A DNA stretch of 6,927 bases from Ignavibacteriales bacterium. GTDB taxonomy: Bacteria > Bacteroidota > Ignavibacteria > T3Sed10-11. Under the pieces are notes generated by a model. The model saw only the letters and a program-made list of their open reading frames with translations, searched no databases and was not told where the DNA came from. The position numbers were made by a program, and so were the translations under genes. Of the stretch, positions 1 through 5,664 are shown in pieces. Numbering within the stretch: the stretch's first letter is position 1; every line of letters begins with the position of its first letter. Where the stretch lies: contig PWJF01000306.1 in assembly GCA_003560935.1 (NCBI GenBank), positions 1 through 6,927 on the forward strand, in the 5' to 3' direction.

Positions 1-910
1 GCGGTCCCATAGGAAACGTTTCTACATCTTCAAGCGAACCGAGACCGGTATACAGCAACGCTGTGGACTTATCAAGATCCGCCCGTATAAATATATCATT
101 TGTATCTATGGGCATGGAAAATGGATAGTCATGCTCTGCACGCCATTCTTCGATAATTTCGTATTGTTCATCCATTTCCATAAAATCAACACGTTTCACA
201 AGGATGAAAACGTTATCGGAAATTCCCTTCGGTTTTTCGGTGATGCGTTCAGCCATTCCGACAAAATCATCAACACAATCGGGACAGAGAAAATCTATCA
301 TATCTATCATGAATACAAGCTGTGGATGAAATGAATCACGATGAGGTATTTGATCAAAGACCAGTTGTGTATTGATTGTGAGCTCGGGTTTTTCACCGAA
401 GATCGCCCGCGGCTGAACAATAATCAACCCCGACCATATTATACTGATCGTAACCGCCGATGCTATAATCTTCATAGAGTGTTGTCGGATGCTTGCAAAA
501 TACTTTGATTCGGTATGACTGTAAAGAAATACGAACAGTGTCATAATGAGAAGCACCATATCGATAATAATCTGCTCCTTGACCGGAAGTTTAAGCCCCA
601 GCACTCCAAAACACGTACAAATATACGATTCATATCTGAATAAAGCAGAAGAAAGCATAACGATAAACGCAATGATCATCAGCGCGAGGAGTCCGCTGAA
701 AAGCCGGGTCCATTTATTAAATATAAGTCCCAGACCAACGACGATCTCAAACCCGATCGCCGCGACTGCGGTTACTGTCAGAACGGTCCCCGAGAGGGGA
801 ACGAGTTCGGTAATACTATATGCAAAAGCTTCAAACATCGGGATCTTAGATATCCCGGTTCCCAAAAAAATTACGCCGAGTATAAGTCTGAAATGTGAAA
901 TCATAAACAT
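1..910 (-). CDS. MauE/DoxX-like redox membrane protein with C-terminal thioredoxin-like domain (3' end beyond window)
   Basis: The reading frame is open from ATG 910 to base 1, giving 303 residues with no stop before the window edge. Hydrophobic segments at about residues 5-22, 42-62, 69-91, 113-131 and 147-165 suggest five membrane helices. After helix 3 comes ICTCFG (Cys98, Cys100), resembling the CxCFG signature of MauE/DoxX-type membrane proteins. After helix 5 a soluble region carries LCPDC (Cys209, Cys212), a CxxC thioredoxin-type active site. With the N terminus inside, both cysteine pairs lie on the periplasmic side, which fits passing electrons or disulfides across the membrane to a fused periplasmic domain. 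Met codons at 910 and 904 are both possible; a stop lies just upstream at 917-919. AGAGGGG at 927-933 is 16 bases from the first ATG, which is far for an SD. Family naming rests on motif and topology; the partner protein is unknown. Confidence 0.8.
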   Translation of the reverse strand, partial: MFMISHFRLILGVIFLGTGISKIPMFEAFAYSITELVPLSGTVLTVTAVAAIGFEIVVGLGLIFNKWTRLFSGLLALMIIAFIVMLSSALFRYESYICTCFGVLGLKLPVKEQIIIDMVLLIMTLFVFLYSHTESKYFASIRQHSMKIIASAVTISIIWSGLIIVQPRAIFGEKPELTINTQLVFDQIPHRDSFHPQLVFMIDMIDFLCPDCVDDFVGMAERITEKPKGISDNVFILVKRVDFMEMDEQYEIIEEWRAEHDYPFSMPIDTNDIFIRADLDKSTALLYTGLGSLEDVETFPMGP

Positions 911-1351
911 ATTTAGTTATTTCAAGCCCCTCTATTAATTCGCTTCGCTCATTGATCAAAAAACAATTGATTACAATTGCAGAAATGGGTAACTTAAAAT
1001 TGATACTAAAATACAGCTTTTTGGGGAAAGTTCCAATGTATCTTTTGCTTTCATTAATGTTCGGATTGATGCCGCTGCGGGAAATGCCTGCAGAAAAGGA
1101 AAAGTATGGAATTGAAATAAAAGAAGCGGAATTGAACATTGCAGCTATCAGTAATAAAACAGAACCCACCGAATAAGATTTAAAAAAACCGGAAGAGATA
1201 ACAACAACCCCATCCGGTTTATGATCTGTTCATTATTCTTCGACATCTAATGTTCGAAGGTCGGTTGGTTCCCCGGTGCGCTTGCATTATTCGTATTCTA
1301 TGAGTTTATTAAAGCAAAAAAGCTGAAATAATATAAAAGAAATTTTCATCA
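911..1351. other. Divergent intergenic region
   Basis: This 441-base, AT-rich stretch separates the leftward membrane redox gene from the rightward PLP enzyme gene, so it should hold promoters for both. ORFs of 74 codons (plus, TTG start at 952) and 107 codons (minus, GTG start at 1169) can be drawn. They oppose each other, lack an SD, and the minus one runs 65 bases into the membrane gene, so neither is called. A leftward hairpin with a T-run lies at 1182-1220. A short coding-looking scrap ends at the TAA at 1329-1331. No clear -35/-10 pair could be chosen. Confidence 0.6.
1182..1220 (-). terminator. Terminator-like hairpin read leftward
   Basis: On the minus strand AAACCGGA (1220-1213) pairs perfectly with TCCGGTTT (1193-1186) around a 19-base loop, and the second arm runs into a seven-T tract (1188-1182). 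That is the layout of a rho-independent terminator, but the stem is only 8 bp with half G+C and the loop is long, so it would be weak. No leftward gene lies to its right in the window. If used, it would sit in the leader of the membrane redox gene as an attenuator, or block stray antisense transcription. Confidence 0.3.
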
Positions 1352-2323
1352 ATGACCCCCATACAAATACTCAACCGCTACCCCAAAAAGAAACTCGCAT
1401 TTACTCCGACTCCCTTTTATAAACTTGAGAACATCTCACACGAACTGAATTGTAACGTGTATTGTAAACGGGACGATCTGACCGGTTTTGCGTTCGGCGG
1501 TAACAAAGTCCGTAAAATGGAATACCTCATTGCCGATGTAATTGAAAAGAAGGCAGATACAATCGTCACCACAGGAGCATATCAATCCAACTTCTGCCGG
1601 ATCACCGCTGCAGCAGGTGCGTATGCCGGACTCGACGTACACCTCGTGCTTGGCGGTAAAAAAGGACCCCACATGACAGGCAACTATTTACTTATCAATC
1701 ATCTCGGTGCACACATCCATAAAGTAAAATCGGATGAATGGGATGACTGGGAAACCGAACGTCAATCGCTTGCCGAAAACTTGCGAAAGGAGGGAAGAAG
1801 CGTTTATGAAATGCCTATCGGCGGGTCGGTTCCGCTGGGGGCACTGGGATATGTTGCGGCATTTCATGAGTTACTTAATGATTTTACCCGGTTCGGCATT
1901 AAGGCATCTCATATACTATTTGCTTCATCATCGGGGGGAACACAAGCTGGACTGCTTGTCGGTAAATGGCAAAATAACTGGACCGGACAGATAACCGGAA
2001 TCGGTGCTGCAAAAACAGGAGGGAAGCTCGGCGTTGAAGTCGGTGCGCTTGCAAAAGAGACCGCTGCGTTGTGTAACCTTTCAAGTAACCGGGACGATAT
2101 AATTGTAGATGATGGATATGTTGGCAAAGCTTATGGAGTCCCAACCAGAGCATGTGAAAAAGCGATACAATACTTTGCACAAAAGGAGGGGATCTTTCTT
2201 GACCGGGTATATTCCGGAAAAGCTGCAGCTGGTGTTCTGGACTATATTCAAAACGGGAAAGTAAGCAGAGAAGAACCGGTCGTTTTCATTCATACCGGCG
2301 GAAATGTTGAGTTGTTTGCGTAA
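1352..2323 (+). CDS. PLP-dependent D-cysteine desulfhydrase / ACC deaminase family enzyme
   Basis: The 323-residue length matches this fold-type II PLP family (about 325-340). Visible family marks are the substrate and cofactor entry KRDDLTG (39-45), the Schiff-base lysine Lys52 in GGNKVRK, AYQSN (76-80) at the substrate carboxylate site, the glycine-rich phosphate-binding loop SSSGGTQAG (192-200), the YG pair at 261-262, Tyr287 in the DRVYSGKA segment, and the C-terminal FIHTGG (312-317). Family members release pyruvate, H2S and ammonia from D-cysteine, or 2-oxobutyrate and ammonia from ACC; others act on related substrates. Sequence alone does not settle which applies. The residue after QSN is Phe81, where homologues I recall carry His or Gln. 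No signal peptide is present, so it is cytoplasmic. ATG 1352 has only a weak purine run upstream (AAAAGAAA). The SDR gene follows within about 70 bases with no terminator between. Confidence 0.88.
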   Translation: MTPIQILNRYPKKKLAFTPTPFYKLENISHELNCNVYCKRDDLTGFAFGGNKVRKMEYLIADVIEKKADTIVTTGAYQSNFCRITAAAGAYAGLDVHLVLGGKKGPHMTGNYLLINHLGAHIHKVKSDEWDDWETERQSLAENLRKEGRSVYEMPIGGSVPLGALGYVAAFHELLNDFTRFGIKASHILFASSSGGTQAGLLVGKWQNNWTGQITGIGAAKTGGKLGVEVGALAKETAALCNLSSNRDDIIVDDGYVGKAYGVPTRACEKAIQYFAQKEGIFLDRVYSGKAAAGVLDYIQNGKVSREEPVVFIHTGGNVELFA

Positions 2324-2344
2324 ATAAAATTTATAACATGCAAA

Positions 2345-2351
2345 AAGGTGA
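2345..2351 (+). promoter_or_regulatory. Strong Shine-Dalgarno serving the leader ORF
   Basis: AAGGTGA is a close complement of the 16S rRNA tail and sits 5 bases before ATG 2357. It is the only good SD between the PLP enzyme gene and the SDR gene. It is 40 bases from the SDR ATG at 2392 and 28 bases from the alternative TTG at 2380, so it cannot directly serve either. Confidence 0.55.
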
Positions 2352-2356
2352 GTAAC

Positions 2357-2407
2357 ATGCGAATCACGCTTGTTTTAAATTGGATTACTCTATGCGCACC
2401 GATTTGA
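2357..2407 (+). CDS. Putative 16-codon leader ORF overlapping the SDR start
   Basis: ATG 2357 follows a strong SD and opens a frame that encodes MRITLVLNWITLCAPI and ends at TGA 2405-2407. It overlaps the start of the SDR gene in a different frame: the SDR ATG at 2392 lies 13 bases upstream of the leader stop. The peptide resembles no family I know. It could couple SDR translation by termination and restart. Alternatively it could be the true 5' end of the SDR gene joined by a -1 frameshift at the T TTA AAT heptamer at 2374-2380, or the result of a one-base indel. Its support is the SD and spacing only. Confidence 0.35.
   Translation: MRITLVLNWITLCAPI
2374..2380 (+). promoter_or_regulatory. 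Candidate -1 slippery heptamer T TTA AAT
   Basis: In the frame of ATG 2357 the codons read GTT TTA AAT TGG, so T TTA AAT fits the X XXY YYZ pattern in the phase needed for -1 slippage. After a slip the next codon is TTG at 2380, exactly the SDR frame, giving a start of MRITLVLN followed by LDYSMRTDLKD. I see no strong downstream hairpin (only a 4-bp GACG/CGTC near 2409-2423), so the site may be chance in AT-rich DNA. Confidence 0.3.
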
Positions 2408-3369
2408 AGGACGTTACGGTCGTCATAACCGGATCAAACTCCGGAATAGGCAAAGTCGCAGCAAAAAGATTTGCAGCAGAAGGTTACCATGTTGTCATGG
2501 CGTGCCGGAATATTGAAAAAAGTTCAAAAGCGCACAAAGAAGTAATTGACGCTTCAAAAAATGAAAATGTCGATCTCATGAAGCTCGACGTATCATCGTT
2601 TGAATCAATCCGGTTATTTAGTTCGGAGTATAAAAGGAAAAATAAAAAACTTGATATATTGATTCACAATGCTGGATATTTTAATCACGGAGAAAAGGTA
2701 TATCAATTCAGTCCGGATAATATAGAATTGACGTTCGCAACGAACACCTTCGGTCCGTTTTTCATGACCCAATTACTAAAAGATTTTCTAACACGATCCG
2801 ATGATCCGAGAATACTCACCGCCTCCACAACAAACATCAAACATTTTTATGATCCGAGAAGAGCAATAGAACTCGATAATTTACACGGTGAATTCAAAGA
2901 CAGCAGACCGTATAATGTATACAAGCTGTACGGCGATTCTAAAATGGCTCTGTTAATGCTGACCTTCAAAATGGCGGAGGAGTACCAATCCGACGGTATA
3001 AAAGTAAACGCCGTTATGATACCCAACATACGCCAGGGAAAAGAATCGTTGAAAAAATTCAAATCATACTATAGAGTTTTAGGTACACTGCAAAATCTGT
3101 ATGCCCGTCCTCCGGAGCGTATGGCTGCTACATATTTTCACATTTGTGCATCGGATGAGTTCAGGAATGTTACCGGCAAGCTGATCAACATCGACAATGA
3201 AATAATATCTCCTACAAAACTTCCCCCCGGTAAAGGTGGTATTGGATTAATAAAAGAATTATTGGGAGCACAGCACTACCCGAGATATGCGGATGATAAA
3301 GAGGTGATTGAAAAAGTATGGGATGTAAGTAATTCTTTGGTCGGCTCTACATCAACCCATAACAACTAA
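2392..3369 (+). CDS. Short-chain dehydrogenase/reductase, retinol-dehydrogenase-like
   Basis: From ATG 2392 the protein has 325 residues. It shows a classical SDR layout: cofactor loop TGSNSGIG (13-20), ACRN (37-40) at the end of the second strand where Arg favours NADP(H), LDV (65-67), HNAG (92-95) in place of NNAG, Asn118 in ATNTFG, Ser145 in TASTTN, and the catalytic YGDSK (Tyr180, Lys184). The order and spacing (MACRN, KKLDILIHNAG, late VTGK) resemble the retinol-dehydrogenase/WWOX-type group of NADP-dependent oxidoreductases. The usual PG after the sixth strand is replaced by IPN (210-212). Substrate is unknown; location is cytoplasmic. Start choice: ATG 2392 leaves ten residues before VITG, normal for the family, but no SD precedes it. 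TTG 2380 would add four residues, also without an SD. An upstream leader ORF has the only good SD, so the true 5' end is uncertain. Confidence 0.85.
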   Translation: MRTDLKDVTVVITGSNSGIGKVAAKRFAAEGYHVVMACRNIEKSSKAHKEVIDASKNENVDLMKLDVSSFESIRLFSSEYKRKNKKLDILIHNAGYFNHGEKVYQFSPDNIELTFATNTFGPFFMTQLLKDFLTRSDDPRILTASTTNIKHFYDPRRAIELDNLHGEFKDSRPYNVYKLYGDSKMALLMLTFKMAEEYQSDGIKVNAVMIPNIRQGKESLKKFKSYYRVLGTLQNLYARPPERMAATYFHICASDEFRNVTGKLINIDNEIISPTKLPPGKGGIGLIKELLGAQHYPRYADDKEVIEKVWDVSNSLVGSTSTHNN

Positions 3370-3381
3370 GGAGACATCAAG

Positions 3382-3588
3382 ATGCAGCGAATACCTTCGA
3401 TAATCATTGTAGTTGTTTTGTTGCTTACAGGATGTAAATTTCAATCTCACGTCATCGAGCAGGAGCTTGCAGCCATCGTCGATGAATATCGCAGGGAAAA
3501 TGACCGGTTTGGGGTGCTCTTCGCGAAATTCGACGGTAACAAGTCATCGGTATATACAGCCGGAGAATGGGAGGGCGGACATCCGTAA
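3382..3588 (+). pseudogene. Short lipoprotein, probably truncated serine hydrolase (beta-lactamase/DD-peptidase-like)
   Basis: A GGAG at 3370-3373 stands 8 bases before ATG 3382, and the gene begins 12 bases after the SDR stop, so it reads as the third gene of that operon. The 68-residue product has a hydrophobic signal (residues 5-15) and lipobox LLTGC (Cys18). The remainder, from IEQELAAIVDEY through FGVLFAKFDG to VYTAGEW, resembles the first mature residues of class C beta-lactamase/DD-carboxypeptidase-type serine hydrolases (PF00144). In those proteins such a stretch comes just before the SxxK active-site helix. Here TAA intervenes and no SxxK or YxN region is visible in any frame downstream, so it looks like a stump of a family normally above 300 residues. 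It could instead be an intact small lipoprotein; the family resemblance is my inference from a short stretch. Confidence 0.45.
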
Positions 3589-3679
3589 ACAAGACCAACC
3601 GTGATCAGTACGATATACACCTGTCTACGGTCCTGCCGGAACAATCGCCTCATAAATTATGATAATAATTTTCAGCACC

Positions 3680-3707
3680 GGTCGATTTCACACGGTTATA
3701 ATCGACC
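3680..3707. repeat. 8-bp perfect inverted repeat
   Basis: GGTCGATT (3680-3687) and AATCGACC (3700-3707) are perfect reverse complements around a 12-base loop. There is no T-run on either side, so a rho-independent terminator is not supported. It could be a hairpin ending the upstream operon by another route, a protein-binding site, or chance. Confidence 0.35.
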
Positions 3708-3821
3708 AGATGTTATGAACCGGTACATCGATTGCAGTGTTTACTAGTCAAGGGAGCGGTAGAGTCCTCGGTCCGGGTGTGTCTCCTACCGATTACCGGG
3801 CTTGAGCAACCGTTCACCGAA

Positions 3822-3974
3822 TTATTGCTGCATCATCGGGGCAGTATGAATATATTGGGTCAGTGAGACTGCTGTTGACACACCGTTGTCATCAACTTCT
3901 CCTACTTTACCGGCAAGTATGTATGTTGTTTTTATCGAAGGAATCACCCTGTCCTTTCGAACGGGGTTATACAT
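3822..3974 (-). CDS. Hypothetical small ORF (50 residues)
   Basis: ATG 3974 opens a 50-codon frame ending at TAA 3824-3822, with an in-frame stop (TGA) a few codons upstream. The product starts MYNPVRKDRVIPSIKTTYIL, continues with AGKVGEVDDNGVSTAVSLTQ and ends near HTAPMMQQ. Its amino-acid mix looks more protein-like than the other frames here. There is no signal peptide, membrane segment or known motif, and no SD before the ATG. It may be a real small gene, a remnant of a longer one, or chance. I do not recognise it. Confidence 0.2.
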   Translation of the reverse strand: MYNPVRKDRVIPSIKTTYILAGKVGEVDDNGVSTAVSLTQYIHTAPMMQQ

Positions 3975-4075
3975 GCATTCGGATGGAGTAATTCAAGATA
4001 TATTTATAAAAATAATACTATAGAGTGCAACGTATCGACGTTTATATCGTATACAATACACGTAAATTATAAATC

Positions 4076-4082
4076 AAAGGTG
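4076..4082 (+). promoter_or_regulatory. Shine-Dalgarno of the TolC-family gene
   Basis: AAAGGTG ends 10 bases before ATG 4093 and supports that start, which also gives a complete signal peptide. Confidence 0.55.
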
Positions 4083-4092
4083 CACTAACACT

Positions 4093-5664
4093 ATGCAACA
4101 TCCAGAAATCAACCGGATATTAACCTATATCCTCATTTTTACAGCCGTTTTATTCTTAATGAGCGTTACCGCAGTACGGGCGAATCCGCCCGATACGCTT
4201 TCCATATCGGTCGATGAAGCGATCGATATCGGTATGGTCAACAGTTACTTATTGCGGCAGGGGCTCCTCGACCTAAGCACCGCCGATTCGCAGGTACGCG
4301 AGGCGTGGGGTACGGTGTATCCACAGGTAAATGTAAGCGCGAATTATACGCGGAATGTCGTAACGGCAAATCCCTTCGCGGGCACCGAGGCGGGAGGATT
4401 CTTCGATGCGTTCGCTTCTATTGAATGGCTCAATTATAACGAGCGTGCACGAACCGATGGGAATCCGTCGACAACCCCGATTGAATTCGACGAATTCCTG
4501 GATCGCCAGCGTCAGGGATTTGAAGAAGCGGGAATTCGACCACCGGGAATGGGTGATGATCCTTTCAACGTGGATAATCAGTTTATGTCGACGCTCAGCG
4601 TCTCGCAAACACTTTACAGCGGACGTGCACTCGCGGCAATCCGGGGTGCGGAGAAATTCAGAAAAATGCATGAGGATAAGCGGGATCACGACCGTCAGGC
4701 GGTTGCACACCGTATACGGTCGGCATACTACTCCGCGAAGCTTGCACAGGAGGTAGCGGACGTGCTGAATAAAAGTATCGAGCGGACGGCTCGGACGGTC
4801 GAAGAAATCCAGAAATCCGTAGAGCAGGGTGTGCTTGCAAAATCCGACCGGCTGAGCGCCGAAGTCGAGCTGGTCAATCTCGAGACCGAGTATATCGAAG
4901 CGGAAAATAACGCGGAGATAGCACGCAAGAGTCTGAACATGATCCTCGGCATCCCCGTTCGAACGCATTTACATCTCCGAAGCGATCTTGCGCTCGACAC
5001 ACAGAATATTCCCGATATACCGGCGGTGGAAGAGGCATACCGGCAGGCAATACGGCACCGCCCGGATGTACAGCAGGTTGAAGGTCTGATCGAAATCGAG
5101 AAAGTACATCGCAACCTTGCGCGCGCATCGTACTTCCCGGATATCAGTGCATTTGCAAATTTAAATTATTTCGGAAATGTCCCCGACCGGAGGCAGATTA
5201 TAATGCAGGACTCCGGAGATCCGTTTCAGTATACCGCGCGGGACCGGGATTTCTTCGCCGACGCATACTGGAACCCGAGCGTCGCCGTCGGCGTACAATT
5301 TTCGTGGCGACTATTTACCGGATTTCAAACGACGCAGCAGGTTCAGCAGCGAAGCATTGCGATCCAGCAGGCGCAAATAAACTATGAACACCTGAAGGAG
5401 TCGGTCTATCTTGAAGTCGTGCAGGCGGTCAATAATCTGAACGCCGCGTACAAGCGTATACGAAGTCAGGAACGGAATATCGAACAAGCGGAATTAAATC
5501 ATGAATTTGCAGTGAGACGGTTGCAGGAAGGAGCGGGTACCGCGCTTGAAGAACGGCAGGCATCGATGCTGCTGGATCAAAGCCGCCTGAGTTACCTTTC
5601 TGCAGTCCACGATTATCTCGTTGCCTATAGTGAATATCAAAAAGCAATCGGAGAACGTATATGA
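4093..5664 (+). CDS. TolC-family outer-membrane efflux channel
   Basis: The 523-residue product begins with a signal peptide (hydrophobic core about 10-24, likely cleavage after VRA at 30). It then shows the duplicated outer-membrane-efflux-protein pattern. In the first repeat, helix 40-72 leads into YPQVNVSANYT (76-86), a strand at SVSQTLYSG (169-177), and a long heptad-rich helical pair at 178-285 ending in LNMILGI. In the second repeat, HRPDVQQ (322-328) and SYFPDISAFANLNYFG (346-361) precede VQFSWRLFTG (401-410) and a final helical pair (412-520). Homologues trimerise into a beta-barrel plus periplasmic alpha tunnel that exports substrates passed on by an RND pump. Both extracellular loops are long, about residues 92-163 and 362-394. 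It is first in the operon and its stop overlaps the next start (ATGA), so translation is coupled. Confidence 0.92.
   Translation: MQHPEINRILTYILIFTAVLFLMSVTAVRANPPDTLSISVDEAIDIGMVNSYLLRQGLLDLSTADSQVREAWGTVYPQVNVSANYTRNVVTANPFAGTEAGGFFDAFASIEWLNYNERARTDGNPSTTPIEFDEFLDRQRQGFEEAGIRPPGMGDDPFNVDNQFMSTLSVSQTLYSGRALAAIRGAEKFRKMHEDKRDHDRQAVAHRIRSAYYSAKLAQEVADVLNKSIERTARTVEEIQKSVEQGVLAKSDRLSAEVELVNLETEYIEAENNAEIARKSLNMILGIPVRTHLHLRSDLALDTQNIPDIPAVEEAYRQAIRHRPDVQQVEGLIEIEKVHRNLARASYFPDISAFANLNYFGNVPDRRQIIMQDSGDPFQYTARDRDFFADAYWNPSVAVGVQFSWRLFTGFQTTQQVQQRSIAIQQAQINYEHLKESVYLEVVQAVNNLNAAYKRIRSQERNIEQAELNHEFAVRRLQEGAGTALEERQASMLLDQSRLSYLSAVHDYLVAYSEYQKAIGERI

Larger units (their letters stand above)
3589..4092. 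other. Intergenic region upstream of the efflux operon
   Basis: About 500 bases carry no convincing gene. The left part may be decayed sequence of the truncated hydrolase. The middle holds an 8-bp inverted repeat (3680-3707) and a 50-codon minus-strand ORF (3974-3822). The last 100 bases are AT-rich (TATATTTATAAAAATAATAC near 4000-4018) and most likely contain the promoter and any operator of the efflux operon. Around 4030-4055 there are overlapping GTATCGA and TCGTATAC elements, but no clean palindrome or -35/-10 pair that I would call. Confidence 0.5.

Noticed and set aside
546..938. 130-codon plus-strand ORF
   Set aside because: It is the shadow of the minus-strand MauE/DoxX-like gene, whose membrane helices and CxCFG and CPDC motifs are far more convincing.
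846..1169. 107-codon minus-strand ORF (GTG start) upstream of and overlapping the redox membrane gene
   Set aside because: It has no SD, begins with GTG, overlaps the well-supported gene by 65 bases in another frame, and has no recognisable family; the hydrophobic start alone is weak evidence in AT-rich DNA.
952..1176. 74-codon plus-strand ORF with TTG start
   Set aside because: It has no SD, its frame overlaps the opposite ORF, and it has no motif; a run of hydrophobic residues is expected by chance in this composition.
2338..2355. Five-codon ORF MQKGE overlapping the SD of the leader ORF
   Set aside because: It is too short and has no SD; its stop falls next to the leader start, but this is likely coincidence.
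3757..3791. CGGTAG / CTACCG 6-bp inverted repeat
   Set aside because: The arms are short, the loop is over 20 bases and there is no T-run; expected by chance.
3719..3805. Short plus-strand frame reading TSIAVFTSQGSGRVLGPG and ending at TGA 3803-3805
   Set aside because: It is 28 codons with no start, SD or family resemblance. It could be decayed coding sequence, but there is not enough to call.
4273..4968. 231-codon minus-strand ORF
   Set aside because: It lies wholly inside the TolC-family gene; its Arg/Cys-rich translation matches no family and comes from the complementary codons.
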